This document shows positions 1-8,583 of a stretch of DNA of 64,000 nucleotides, piece by piece. This DNA is from Microbacterium sp. ProA8. Its GTDB lineage: Bacteria > Actinomycetota > Actinomycetes > Actinomycetales > Microbacteriaceae. Under the pieces are notes generated by a model. It was not told the DNA's origin, made no database searches, and saw nothing but the letters and a program-made list of their open reading frames with translations. The translations under genes were made by a program, and so were the position numbers. Each line of letters opens with the position of its first letter. Within the stretch, counting starts at the first letter, position 1. The stretch covers positions 3,534,001 through 3,598,000 of the forward strand of contig NZ_CP157000.1 of assembly GCF_039905635.1 (NCBI RefSeq), in the 5' to 3' direction.

Positions 1-336
1 GCCGAGATCCTCGACCGCGGCGTCACGCCCGACGCCGTCGTCGCCTTCACCGACACCCTCGCGCTGGGCGCGCTTTCGACGCTCACCGATCGAGGCTTGC
101 GCGTGCCCGACGATGTGCAGCTCATCGGCTTCGACAACATCGAAGAGACCAGCTATTCCAGTCCACCGCTGACAACGATCGACCTCGGTCGCGAGGCCGT
201 CGCCGCCACCGCTGTCACCCTGCTCGAGGAGCGCATTCGCCTTCGGCTCGACGGCGTCGGGAAGGATGACCAGCCTGCTCCCCGGAAAGTCGTCGTCGAC
301 TTCCGCCTGGTCGAACGACAGTCGACGCTCAGCTGA
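1..336 (+). CDS. LacI-family transcriptional regulator, C-terminal part (cut by window start)
   Basis: The frame is open from base 1 to the TGA at 334-336 and gives 111 residues. It reads as the end of the periplasmic-binding-protein-like effector domain of LacI/GalR repressors: an AFTDTLALGAL segment (the usual AxND.xAxGxL motif), then GLRVPDDVQLIGFDN, then SSPPLTTIDLGREAVAATAVTLL. These match the last three motifs of the family. The helix-turn-helix and most of the sugar-binding domain lie outside the window, so the effector and target genes cannot be given. No neighbouring gene in the window is an obvious target. Confidence 0.9.
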   Translation, partial: AEILDRGVTPDAVVAFTDTLALGALSTLTDRGLRVPDDVQLIGFDNIEETSYSSPPLTTIDLGREAVAATAVTLLEERIRLRLDGVGKDDQPAPRKVVVDFRLVERQSTLS

Positions 337-447
337 TCCGGCAGGTGCCTGGCCGGGGTCGGCATGTGCGTGTCGCCGTCCTCAACCGTGCTGCGGCCGA
401 TTGCGACTCGCTCTGCGGGCTGGAATCGGATGCACGTCTGACGCGAT

Positions 448-921
448 TCAGCCCCGTTGACCTGCGAGTTCATCGAGGAAGGTCGGCAGGAGGTTCACGA
501 GCTCATCGTTCCGTTCGTGCAGCTCGTAATCACCGTGCGGATACTCGAGCGTGACGATCAACGGGTCATCGTTGCGGCTCGTGCCGTGGCTGACGTAGGG
601 GGCATGCCGAATCTTCACCGAGCGCAGGTCCCGCCGGGGGTGGACGGTCGTTCCGACGTCATCGATGGCCTCGCTGAACCGCTCCACCTCAACCACCTTC
701 GTTCGGGTGAGAGCGAGGATCTTGTAGGTCGTGTCGCCCAGATCACTGAGATCGACCTCGGCCCAGATGATGTCTTCGCCACCGACCGACAGCACGAGTG
801 CGGACAATGCGGAGTGGAGCGCGACCCCGTTGCGGCCATGCATCGCGAGGCCGCCCCACACGTCGTTCGTGCGCTCAAGGAGAGCGTTCAGCGCTTTCGC
901 CTTCTCATGGTCGTCCGTCAT
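448..921 (-). CDS. hypothetical protein, 157 aa
   Basis: I do not recognise this family. The protein is soluble, mildly acidic and has no signal peptide or membrane segment. Residues 1-45 look helical (AKALNALLERTNDVWGG), followed by an alternating beta-rich part (ALVLSVGGEDIIWAEVDLSDL, KILALTRTKVVEVERF), and the C-terminus is again helical (ELVNLLPTFLDELAG). The ATG at 921 has no Shine-Dalgarno, but CAGTCT sits exactly six bases before it (928-933, minus strand), which fits a leaderless message. It stands alone between a LacI tail and a decayed gene, so context gives no function. Confidence 0.6.
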   Translation of the reverse strand: MTDDHEKAKALNALLERTNDVWGGLAMHGRNGVALHSALSALVLSVGGEDIIWAEVDLSDLGDTTYKILALTRTKVVEVERFSEAIDDVGTTVHPRRDLRSVKIRHAPYVSHGTSRNDDPLIVTLEYPHGDYELHERNDELVNLLPTFLDELAGQRG

Positions 922-927
922 GGCACG

Positions 928-933
928 AGACTG
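928..933 (-). promoter_or_regulatory. -10 box, leaderless type (CAGTCT-N6-ATG)
   Basis: The hexamer CAGTCT on the minus strand ends six bases before the ATG at 921, so transcription would begin at or next to the start codon. It is one of a set of similar sites in this window. Confidence 0.45.
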
Positions 934-999
934 TCAGATAGGGCGGCAACCCTCCACTCCCGCACGTCGAGGTAGTGCCACAGGTTCCTCGGGATCGGC

Positions 1000-1113
1000 C
1001 TACGACATCGCCGGGCTAGGCCCAGCGTGCGAGATCGTCGGCGCGAACGGCGTTGTCGCTCCGACCCGCACGACAGCGGTGGAGTTCCCACCGCTCAGGA
1101 CCTGGTCGTCCAT
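1000..1113 (-). pseudogene. remnant of a phosphotransferase-like gene (37 codons)
   Basis: The minus-strand frame from ATG 1113 to TAG 1000-1002 begins MDDQVLSGGNSTAVVRVG. That resembles the amino end of aminoglycoside/choline-type phosphotransferases, which often begin L.GG..N.VVRVGDTVRR (recalled family pattern). After VVRVG the resemblance ends and the frame stops 19 codons later. TAGGGT lies exactly six bases before the ATG (1120-1125), so the old promoter and start seem intact while the body of the gene is gone. It could instead be a chance short ORF; the match is only about 17 residues. Confidence 0.35.
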
Positions 1114-1170
1114 GAACCCACCCTAGGTGTGCCCGAAAAGCAGGGCTGCGCGCGCGTTCGATGAGCGTTG

Positions 1171-1845
1171 CTATGCGGGCGCTCTGTGCGGCTCGAGGGC
1201 GGCGAGGACGAGGTCGAGCCCGAAGATGAACTCCTCCGTCGGGTCGTAGCCGACAGCGACGAGCTCCGCCGCCGACTCGTTGAGGTAGGGGAACTCGTCG
1301 GGCGGAAGCTGTGGGAGGTAGACCTCCTCGGTCATGTCCGCCAGCTGGTCGGCGGTGTCGAACGGCAGGGTGGCTGCCTGCAGCGCGTAACCGTAGACAT
1401 AGCTGTTGATCAACCAGTTGGCGTGCGTCGCCGTGATGACCGAGAAGCCGGCCCTTCGCAGGCAGGCGGTGACCGCTTCGCGGTGGCGGAGGTTCGCGGG
1501 CCCCGGCGTGGTGCGCGACTCCATCAGGCCGATCGCCCACGGGTGGCGTGCCAGAACCTGTCGGGTGGATTCCGCCTCCCGTCGCATCGCCGACTGCCAG
1601 TCGGTTCCTTCCGGCGGGAGCTCGATCTCCGCGAACACGATGTCGATCATGGCGTCCAGCAGCTCGTCCTTGCTCGCCACGTAGTGGTAGAGCGACATCG
1701 CGCCCGCGCCGAGCACGCCGGCGAGCCGGCGCATGCTCAGCCCATCGACGCCCTCGCGGTCGGCGAGCCGGACCGCCTCGACCACGACCCGCTGCTTGCT
1801 CAGCCCCTCGTCGGACGCGACCTGGCGTTGTCCACTTGCAGGCAT
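1171..1845 (-). CDS. TetR/AcrR-family transcriptional repressor
   Basis: This gives 224 residues from the ATG at 1845, chosen because a GAGGAG RBS lies just upstream. Residues about 20-65 form the TetR DNA-binding domain (VVVEAVRLADREGVDGLSMR, then GAGAMSLYHYVASKDELLDA); the LYHYVASKDELLDAM helix is typical of the family. The C-terminal ligand domain (about 80-224) is mostly helical and ends in EEFIFGLDLVLAALEPH. It is transcribed away from a truncated alcohol dehydrogenase (1960-2178) and a DUF6326 membrane protein gene, and three palindromes lie between them. It probably represses itself and that operon. The ligand is unknown. Confidence 0.9.
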   Translation of the reverse strand: MPASGQRQVASDEGLSKQRVVVEAVRLADREGVDGLSMRRLAGVLGAGAMSLYHYVASKDELLDAMIDIVFAEIELPPEGTDWQSAMRREAESTRQVLARHPWAIGLMESRTTPGPANLRHREAVTACLRRAGFSVITATHANWLINSYVYGYALQAATLPFDTADQLADMTEEVYLPQLPPDEFPYLNESAAELVAVGYDPTEEFIFGLDLVLAALEPHRAPA

Positions 1846-1877
1846 GGTCTCCTCGCTCGATCGAACGGCTTGACAAT

Positions 1878-1922
1878 CGTACAGTGTACGCGCATAGTAC
1901 AGCGTACGACGTACAGTGTACG
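1878..1922. promoter_or_regulatory. three GTAC palindromes, probable TetR operators
   Basis: CGTACAGTGTACG occurs twice (1878-1890 and 1910-1922), each with perfect 6-bp arms around a central G. A weaker copy, GTACAGCGTAC, is centred at 1902. The two perfect copies are 32 bp apart centre to centre, about three helix turns. They fill the space between the TetR start (1845) and the GTG of the dehydrogenase remnant (1960), where a TetR repressor would control both directions. Confidence 0.75.
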
Positions 1923-1959
1923 AGTCGGCGAAGGTCGCGGCTCGGATGAGGAGGCCTCT

Positions 1960-2178
1960 GTGGGAATCGAACAGCGATCGGATCCGGAGAACCGAGCGGA
2001 GCTGAAGCCCTTCACGTCGATCGGAAAGCGCCCGGATCTGCTGACCCCGGCCGATCTCCTCAGGACAGGGCAGGTCACCCCCGTCTTCGACCGCACCAAC
2101 CCGCTCGAAGAAGCAGCCGACGCCCTCCGCTGCGTAGCGGCCGGGCACACCCGAGGGAAGGTCGTGATCACCGTCTGA
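1960..2178 (+). pseudogene. 3' remnant of an MDR-family alcohol dehydrogenase/quinone reductase
   Basis: The last 45 or so residues, from LLTPADLLRTGQVTPVFDRT to AAGHTRGKVVITV, match the usual C-terminus of NADPH:quinone reductase/zinc-type alcohol dehydrogenases (typically ..G.v.PViD...pL.e...A.r.l..GharGKvVi.v). The catalytic and Rossmann domains are absent. The frame nevertheless starts at a GTG (1960) with a GAGGAGG RBS at the right spacing, so a large in-frame deletion seems to have joined the original start region to the 3' end. It would encode 72 residues. It lies next to TetR operators and 94 bases before a membrane protein gene. Confidence 0.7.
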
Positions 2179-2271
2179 CGACCGGACCGACGAGAACGAC
2201 TCAGCCCCTAGACGTACCGCCCGACCTGCCGCCATTCCGGCGGACGGCCGGCCCTCTCGAAAGAAGAACCG

Positions 2272-2766
2272 ATGACCATCCCAACGAAAAGCCCGAACCC
2301 TCTCGGCAGCCCGCCGGTCCCCGTGCAGGCGAAGCTCGCCGCCGCATGGACCAGTTTCATGTTCCTCTACATCTACGTCGACTTCTTCAACCTCTACAAG
2401 CCCGGCGTCGTCGACGGCATCCTGAATGGCTTCGTCTGGAGGTTCAACGTCAGCCCGACGTTGTTGACCATCATGCTGGCGTCCGTGGCGGTGCCGGCCC
2501 TGATGGTGATGCTCTCGATGACGCTGCCCGCCCGGGCGAACCGCGCCACGAACCTCGTCGTGGCATCGCTCTACATCCCCTACTCGCTGTTCAACGCGGC
2601 AGGGGCGTCCTGGGACTGGGCCTTCTTCTACGCCCTCTCCATCGGAATCGAGGTGCTGCTGCTGGCCTTCATCCTGCGCTCCGCCTGGACCTGGCCCCGA
2701 ACGCACTCCGACACTGCGGAGGTCGCGGCGGCGGCCGACCGCCTGCGACAGGACCTTCGGCAGTAG
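2272..2766 (+). CDS. DUF6326-type small integral membrane protein
   Basis: This 164-residue protein has four hydrophobic segments at about 25-45, 60-85, 95-115 and 120-142. The motif AAAWTSFMFLYIYVDFF followed by LYKPG is how I recall DUF6326 proteins starting; their function is not known. The C-terminal tail is charged and cytoplasmic (AAAADRLRQDLRQ). The RBS is AAAGAAG just before ATG 2272. It follows the dehydrogenase remnant in the same direction and is likely under the same TetR operators. Confidence 0.8.
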   Translation: MTIPTKSPNPLGSPPVPVQAKLAAAWTSFMFLYIYVDFFNLYKPGVVDGILNGFVWRFNVSPTLLTIMLASVAVPALMVMLSMTLPARANRATNLVVASLYIPYSLFNAAGASWDWAFFYALSIGIEVLLLAFILRSAWTWPRTHSDTAEVAAAADRLRQDLRQ

Positions 2767-2918
2767 ATATCCCCCCGAAAGCCCGACGGCGTGAAACCCT
2801 CGCCGCGGACACCGGGTCAACCGTGACCGACTCACTCGCGGTGTGCACAGAGAGCCTGCTCACTGTCGGTCCGGTGTCCGCGCGCGGGGCTCACTGTCGC
2901 TCTGCGAAAACTGGGGAA

Positions 2919-3278
2919 CTACGGGAGATCGAGCTCTCGCCGCGCATTCTCCAGCGCTGCCACGTACGCATCCTTTTCCCCCCTGCCTCCCGGTCGCTCG
3001 CGCCCGATGATGTAGCCCTCCTCGGCGACCACCTCGCGCGTCTCGGCGTCGGCGCGGCGAGTGAGCGCCGCGTCCAACATCGCATCGAACCGTGCCGCCT
3101 CCCCGAGTGCCTCAACTGCTTCCAAGGTCGAGCCGACCGCGCCTCGCGTCTGGGCGTCGGCAGCCAAAGCCTTGTTCGACTTCCGGTAGCTCAGCACCGC
3201 AACGATCAATGCGCCGACACCTGTCAGCGCACCCACCAGCGAGCCGATGCTCGAGATCCAGTCCGTTACCGATGGCAT
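2919..3278 (-). CDS. small membrane-anchored hypothetical protein, 119 aa
   Basis: One hydrophobic segment at about residues 10-32 (SLVGALTGVGALIVAVLSY) is followed by a long helical, charged cytoplasmic part rich in Ala, Glu and Arg (about 40-119). No domain is recognised. Single-span proteins of this layout with a coiled-coil-like tail are common orphan genes in actinobacteria. There is no clear RBS. It could have been called by chance, but the anchor-plus-helix layout and the lack of a better frame support it. Confidence 0.55.
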   Translation of the reverse strand: MPSVTDWISSIGSLVGALTGVGALIVAVLSYRKSNKALAADAQTRGAVGSTLEAVEALGEAARFDAMLDAALTRRADAETREVVAEEGYIIGRERPGGRGEKDAYVAALENARRELDLP

Positions 3279-3353
3279 GGCGCAACGATATCCACCCGCT
3301 TCTCGAACGGGCGGCGTGAGGCGCGATCTGGGGCGTCCGCCGCGTGCGACGGC

Positions 3354-3800
3354 CTACTCGAGACCGCGGGCAGTCGCCTCTTCCTCGGACTCCAGCATCC
3401 GTGCGAGCGCCGCGAGGTCGGCATCCAGGCTGCGCTGGACGTCGTCGCGCATCTGGTCGGCGTAATCAGCCGCACGTGGACCGGCGAGCCATGCGCGCAG
3501 CACGAGCGCCGACCCGGACTCGGAAGGCACGGCGGAGTGGTGCACGGTGAGCTCGGCATCGTCGAGGATCGTGGTGTCGGCGTACAGACGGCCCTCGACG
3601 TACTCCGCCACGACGAAGGGCGCCTCGTGCCCACCGCGCACCTTCAGCACACCCCTTGCCCCCACAGCGAACGGCTCATCGAGTCTCAGGTACTCCATTC
3701 CCGCGGCCCACTCCGGGTGCGTCGCAAGGTCCCGCCAGCGCGCGACGAATCGCTCCGGGGAAACGGAGGAGGACAGCTCGGTTCGCGCGATCTCGATCAC
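3354..3800 (-). CDS. SRPBCC-family protein (START-like fold)
   Basis: The 148-residue protein begins IEIARTELSSSVSPERFVAR, a typical first strand and helix of the SRPBCC/polyketide-cyclase fold, followed by a beta sheet (about 45-120) and a long C-terminal helix (DYADQMRDDVQRSLDADLAA). This family binds hydrophobic ligands in a deep cavity, and the ligand here is unknown. The start is GTG 3800: TAGGGT ends six bases before it, which suggests a leaderless message and decides the start. It is monocistronic. Confidence 0.8.
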   Translation of the reverse strand: MIEIARTELSSSVSPERFVARWRDLATHPEWAAGMEYLRLDEPFAVGARGVLKVRGGHEAPFVVAEYVEGRLYADTTILDDAELTVHHSAVPSESGSALVLRAWLAGPRAADYADQMRDDVQRSLDADLAALARMLESEEEATARGLE

Positions 3801-3926
3801 ACCAGGACCCTACTGGTGACCCCCGACACGCCTCGACGCCTTCAGCGCCCGCGGGTCGCAGGCGCTCGACTCCGCTCGGCGCACTTCCCACCCTGCACGA
3901 CGGCAGCTGAGGCGGAGCAACGAACG

Positions 3927-3955
3927 GGCCGCCCGACCCATGTGGTCGGGCGGCC
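3927..3955. terminator. 12-bp perfect hairpin after the PepSY-like gene
   Basis: GGCCGCCCGACC and GGTCGGGCGGCC pair perfectly around a 5-base loop. It lies about 20 bases past the stop of the minus-strand gene at 3975. There is no long U tract, as is common for actinobacterial terminators. Confidence 0.7.
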
Positions 3956-3974
3956 GCCGTGTCTCACGCGGTGC

Positions 3975-4730
3975 TCAGTCGTCGCTCTCGGCCCCGGCGG
4001 CCACCACCGTGAACTCGGCGTCCAGGTCGATCTCGACGAACTCTCCGGCCTCGGTCAGAACCGTGACGTCCCACGGCGACGTGCTGTCGTCGTCGGCCTC
4101 GATCTCCACGATGCGCCCGTCGGCTTCGGCGAGCGCCGCATCCACGATGGCCGCGATCGCGTCGGCGTCGAGGACGTTCTGGGGCGCGGTGTCATCGGAC
4201 TCCGCGGACTCGGTGGACGTGACGGATGCCTCGCCCGAGGCGTCGACGCGCACCTCGGTCTCGGCGCCGTCCTCGGCCTCGAGCGTCACCTCCGCGCCGC
4301 CGTCGCGCTTCAGGTCGATCGACACCGGCTCGCCCTCACCGGCGGCGGACGCGGCGTCGATCATCGCGACGAGGTCGTCGGCGGAGGCGGAGCCGAGATC
4401 AGACAGGTCGCCGCCGGCGCTGTCGTCGACGGCGCTGTCATCGCTCGAGTCGTCGTCGCGGGAGTCTTCGTCCCGGTCATCCGACACCGACGACGTGGTG
4501 TCGTCGTCGTCGACCTCGTCCGCGATCGCCGCACCGACGGCGACGCCGCCACCGGCGAGGACGGCCGCCGTGAGCACGGCGCCTCCCGCGATCAGCAGGC
4601 CGCGGTTGCGGCGGCGCTTCGGAGTGGGAGCCGCCGGAGCGGGCGTCGGAGTCGCCGCGACCACCTCGGTCTGCTCGGCGTCGGCGGGGCGGGCGGGGGA
4701 AGTCTCGGGGGTGCTGTTCTTGTCATCCAT
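3975..4730 (-). CDS. membrane-anchored PepSY-like acidic protein of a two-component locus
   Basis: This 251-residue protein has a cytoplasmic Pro/Ala-rich head (1-38), an RRR stop-transfer and one membrane segment (about 44-66), then a very acidic extracellular part. An Asp/Ser linker (75-110) precedes two modules, about 110-165 (DLVAMIDAASAAG...) and 190-250 (VLDADAIAAIVDAALAEADG...), each with the helix-strand pattern of PepSY domains. It follows the histidine kinase gene with 56 bases between, and OmpR-type direct repeats lie in that gap. It probably acts with the kinase as target or feedback sensor; this is inferred from position. Confidence 0.75.
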   Translation of the reverse strand: MDDKNSTPETSPARPADAEQTEVVAATPTPAPAAPTPKRRRNRGLLIAGGAVLTAAVLAGGGVAVGAAIADEVDDDDTTSSVSDDRDEDSRDDDSSDDSAVDDSAGGDLSDLGSASADDLVAMIDAASAAGEGEPVSIDLKRDGGAEVTLEAEDGAETEVRVDASGEASVTSTESAESDDTAPQNVLDADAIAAIVDAALAEADGRIVEIEADDDSTSPWDVTVLTEAGEFVEIDLDAEFTVVAAGAESDD

Positions 4731-4753
4731 GCTCCGATGGTGCCGAGCGGTCG

Positions 4754-4780
4754 CTGAAGCAGGCCTGAAGCATGCTGAAG
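4754..4780. promoter_or_regulatory. three CTGAAG repeats, probable response-regulator site
   Basis: CTGAAG occurs at 4754, 4765 and 4775, giving 11- and 10-bp periods, one helix turn each. This is how OmpR/PhoB regulators bind in tandem. The array lies about 24-50 bases upstream of the start of the PepSY-like gene (4730), with CACCAT as a possible -10 six bases before that start. A related repeat lies before the response regulator gene (6782-6801). Confidence 0.65.
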
Positions 4781-4786
4781 CCGCGT

Positions 4787-6083
4787 TCAGGATGCCGCGG
4801 GAAGCACGACCGAGAACCGCGCGCCGCCGAGCGGCGAGTCCTCGACGCCCACGCTGCCGCCCTCGGCCTCCGCGATCGCGCGGACGATCGCAAGGCCCAG
4901 CCCACTGCCTCCGGCGTCGCGTGCACGTGCCTCGTCGAGGCGCACGAAGCGCTCGAAGATGCGCTCGCGCTCTGCGGCCGGAACGCCCGGGCCGTCGTCA
5001 TCGACGGTCAGCAGCACCTGCCCGTCACGCTCGAGCACCCCGAGTGCGACAGCCGACCGCGCGTGACGCGCCGCGTTGTGGGCGAGATTGCGCACCAGCC
5101 GGCCCAGGAGGCGGACGTCACCGCGCACCCGCGCGGCATGGACGCCGGACCCGTCGACCTTCACACCCCCGGCGCGGAGCCGCGTGATCTCCGCGAAGGC
5201 GAGGTCGTCGAGGTCGACGGCCCCCTGGTGGATCACCGGACTCTCGTCGAGCCGGGTCAGCAGCAGCAGCGCGTCGACGAGCTCCTGCATCCGCAGTCCT
5301 TCGTCGTGGACGACCCCGGCAAGATCGTCGATGGATGTCGCGTCGGGATGCAGCTGCGCCAGCTCGGCGTGCTGGCGGATCGTCGCGAGCGGGGATCGCA
5401 GCTCGTGCGAGGCATCCGATACGAACCGGCGCTGCGCGGCGGCTGCGGCATCCAGCCGCGCCAGCATTCGATTCATCGTGCCGGCGAGCGCGGCGATCTC
5501 ATCGCCCGATGCCGGCACGGCGACGCGCCGGTCGAGGCGATCGGCGGAGATGTCGTCGACTTCTGCGCGGATGCGCTCCACCGGGCGGAGTGCACGTCCG
5601 ACCACCCACCAGGTGATGGCGGCCACCAGTGCGACGACGGCGACGACGGCGACGGCGAGCAGCACCGCGACGGTGGCCAGGGTGCTCTGGTCGTCCTCGA
5701 CCGACACGGCCAGGAGCAGCGCGTCGCCGTCGTCCAGGTCTTCGCGCACGACGACCAGCGGTTCGTCGTCGTACGTGATCGCGGTGGTGCCGTCGGTGTC
5801 GGGCAGGTCGCCGCTGTCGGCTTCCTCGGACGTGGCGACCACACCCCCGCCCTCGTCGAGCACCTGCGCGATGTCGTCGTCGAGCTCGGTCACCACTGCC
5901 GGTCCTTCGGCGTCGATCCGGGCCGCGAGCTGCTCGGCGCGCGTCTCGGCAGCACGCACGGTGGCCTCATGGATGCTGACGGACAGGATGCCGTAGAAAG
6001 CCAGCGCCCCCACCACCAGCGCGGCGGCGACGACCAGCGTCGAGGCCGCGGTGATGCGTGTCCGCAGCGAACGGCGACGCCGC

Positions 6084-6091
<8 letters not shown>
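4787..6091 (-). CDS. sensor histidine kinase, HisKA/HATPase type
   Basis: The 434-residue kinase has a membrane segment at about 13-38, an extracellular sensor loop that is acidic and about 100 residues long (40-138), a second membrane segment (139-165), a HAMP domain (166-220), and a HisKA domain with SHELRSPL and phospho-acceptor His229. The HATPase domain carries the N box (NLAHNAARHA), G1 (DDDGPGVP), F box and G2 (GGSGLGLAIV). The ligand is unknown; the acidic loop could bind cations or cationic peptides. Its start overlaps the response regulator stop by 8 bases, so the two are translated as a pair. Confidence 0.95.
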
Positions 6092-6761
<670 letters not shown>

Positions 6762-6781
6762 CGGCCCCAGTCTGGCCCTCG

Positions 6782-6801
6782 CCGCCTGAATCCCGCCTGA
6801 A
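6782..6801. promoter_or_regulatory. CCGCCTGAA direct repeat, probable autoregulatory site
   Basis: CCGCCTGAA occurs at 6782-6790 and again at 6793-6801, an 11-bp period. It lies about 20-40 bases upstream of the likely transcription start of the response regulator, where an OmpR-class activator would overlap the -35 region. The core matches the CTGAAG repeats at 4754-4780. Confidence 0.65.
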
Positions 6802-6907
6802 GCGCGGCGCTGCACCATGTCTTGCTCGCCAGCGTCGTCCAGCTTCTTCGGGGATAGAGCGCAACGGAGCCGAGTGCCGCGCGCTCGTCACCGTCCGCGC
6901 TCGGCGC

Positions 6908-7597
6908 TCAAGACGCGTCGATGCCGAGTGCGGCGAAGTGCTCGCGTCCGCGAGGTGTGATCGTCAGTGCGCGGTCGTCGCGGCGCCGCCCGAGCCACCC
7001 TGCTTGGAGCATGCCGGCGAGGATCGCCGCGCCGAGCCGCCCGGCGATGTGCGGGCGGCGTTCCGTCCAGTCCAGGCAAGGGCGCACGATCGGGCGGGAC
7101 GAAGAGGTGAGCGTGACGGGTATGCCGAGGGCGGCGCCGACGGTGCCGACATCCGCCGCGAACAACCACGATCCGTCGTGGTCGGTGATCCACCCGTCCG
7201 CGATCGCGCGGTCTGCGATGGCGATTCCCAGGTCGCCTGCAAGGTGGTCGTAGCAACGCCGCGCCCGCCGCAATGCGGTGCGTCGATCGTGGGCGGAGAG
7301 CGAGGAGACCGGATCCTCGCCAGAGAGCCGAAGGAGACTCTCGACGGCGTCCGCTACGGTCTGATCGGCCAGTCGCGCTTCCCGCGCGCGACCCACATTC
7401 TCGATCTCGATCAGCCCCGCCTCCTCGAGGCGAGCGAGGTGGGCGCTCACCGTCGACGGGGCGACACCGATCCGGGCGGCCAGCGCACCAGCGGGCAATG
7501 GTGTCCCGCCGAGGAGTTCTCGAAGCACGCGCAGCCGCGTCGGCTCGGCAAACGCTCGGCCGAGCTCGTCGAGCGACGGGCGCGTGCGATCGGTCAT
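6908..7597 (-). CDS. ArsR-family winged-helix regulator with C-terminal extension
   Basis: This 229-residue protein has an N-terminal ArsR-type helix-turn-helix (about 8-75: FAEPTRLRVLRELLGG, GVAPSTVSAHLARLEEAGLI). The remainder (about 90-229) is conserved in ArsR-like regulators with a helical middle and a second winged-helix-like tail (ALTITPRGREHFAALGI). No Cys-rich metal site is visible, so it is more likely a ligand or redox sensor than a metal sensor. It is the third gene of an OsmC-ACT-ArsR operon, overlapping the ACT gene by 4 bases, and likely controls the palindrome before osmC. Confidence 0.85.
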   Translation of the reverse strand: MTDRTRPSLDELGRAFAEPTRLRVLRELLGGTPLPAGALAARIGVAPSTVSAHLARLEEAGLIEIENVGRAREARLADQTVADAVESLLRLSGEDPVSSLSAHDRRTALRRARRCYDHLAGDLGIAIADRAIADGWITDHDGSWLFAADVGTVGAALGIPVTLTSSSRPIVRPCLDWTERRPHIAGRLGAAILAGMLQAGWLGRRRDDRALTITPRGREHFAALGIDAS

Positions 7598-7953
7598 GCC
7601 AGTGCCCTCCGGGCGCCCTCGATGTCGTCCACCACGAACACCTTGCGGTTGTCATGATCACTGTATTGGGCGTGGACGCGGATCTCCGCTGCCGCCAGAG
7701 CCGTCATCATGATCCCCAGTGCCCCTGGCCGATCGGCCGGTAGCGCAGCCAGCACGACCTGACGGCTCTGCCCGCCGAGGATGCCCGCGGTTTCGAGCGC
7801 ACGGAGCGCCGCTTCCCCGTCCTCGACCAGATAATGCGCGACGTCCCCCCATACTCCACCGCCTTCCAGCCCCACGCCTGCCGAGCCGAGGACACCGCCG
7901 ATGCGCCCGACATCCGACGCGATGTCGTGCACCGGGATGCTGATGTCGTTCAT
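7594..7953 (-). CDS. ACT-domain protein, 119 aa
   Basis: The start MNDISIPV at 7953 overlaps the OsmC gene stop by 4 bases, which fixes it. Residues about 1-65 and 66-119 form two similar beta-alpha-beta modules; the second (VVLAALPADRPGALGIMMTA, then IRVHAQYSDHDNRKVFVVDD) is a clear ACT-type small-molecule-binding domain. ACT domains usually bind amino acids and regulate enzymes, but this one stands alone. Its tight coupling to an OsmC peroxidase and an ArsR regulator suggests that it senses a small metabolite for that operon, which is inference. Confidence 0.75.
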   Translation of the reverse strand: MNDISIPVHDIASDVGRIGGVLGSAGVGLEGGGVWGDVAHYLVEDGEAALRALETAGILGGQSRQVVLAALPADRPGALGIMMTALAAAEIRVHAQYSDHDNRKVFVVDDIEGARRALA

Positions 7954-8402
7954 GCGGCGACCTCGACCGTGATGTCCATTTCGACGGATGCCGTGAGCGA
8001 ATGCGCGATGAAGCATTCGGCGTGCGCCTCGTGCATCAGCCGGACGATCGTCTCAGTCTCGGCCTGTCGGACCGTGACCGTCGGGCTGAGCACGATCTCC
8101 GTGATCCGCATCGGGCGTGCTCGAAGAGGCATGATCGCAGTCGCCTCGTCGCGATAGTCGATCACGTCCACTCCGGCTCGAGCAGCCACGGCGAGGAACG
8201 ACAGCAGTTGGCATGAGCTGGCCGCCGCGAGCACCAGCTGTTCCGGATTCGGAAGCGCGGGATCCCCGCGGAACGCCCGATCCGCGCTGACGGACATCGA
8301 GGTCTCCCCGGCGGATACTCGGTGTCGGCGGTCGTATTCGGCATACCCGGCGCCGGTCGACCCGGACCAGCTGACTGTCGACTCGTAGACGTGAGCGTTC
8401 AT
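7950..8402 (-). CDS. OsmC/Ohr-family protein
   Basis: This 150-residue protein has the OsmC fold: an N-terminal strand set (SWSGSTGAGYAEYDRRH), the FRGDPALPNPEQLVLAAASSC motif with the first redox Cys at about residue 64, and the second Cys in HAECFIAHSL at about residue 130. Both Cys of the family are present, so hydroperoxide reduction with thiols is likely. The start ATG 8402 has TAGCGT six bases upstream, a leaderless layout. It is the first gene of a three-gene operon with 4-base overlaps. Confidence 0.9.
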   Translation of the reverse strand: MNAHVYESTVSWSGSTGAGYAEYDRRHRVSAGETSMSVSADRAFRGDPALPNPEQLVLAAASSCQLLSFLAVAARAGVDVIDYRDEATAIMPLRARPMRITEIVLSPTVTVRQAETETIVRLMHEAHAECFIAHSLTASVEMDITVEVAA

Positions 8403-8425
8403 GCTCTCACGCTACGGGCGAGACA

Positions 8426-8443
8426 TTTCGGCGCACACCGAAA
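8426..8443. promoter_or_regulatory. inverted repeat TTTCGG-N6-CCGAAA, possible ArsR operator
   Basis: TTTCGG (8426-8431) and CCGAAA (8438-8443) form a perfect inverted repeat 24 bases upstream of the OsmC start, over the expected -35 region. The ArsR gene in the same operon is the natural candidate to bind it. Confidence 0.45.
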
Positions 8444-8583
8444 CGTGGCCACCACGGGAATCAGCGCGGCAACTCCGCTTAGGAGCACAAGGCAGACAGC
8501 CAAACGACGGCGGAACCCCTGCGTATCCTGTGGCGGGTTCTCGGCTTCGGTCCGACTCGTCGAGCAGTCCTGAATCCCGCCCG

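Noticed and set aside
2346..4757. Open frame of about 800 codons on the plus strand
   Set aside because: It crosses several better genes on both strands and has no family motif; long antisense frames are expected at this GC content.
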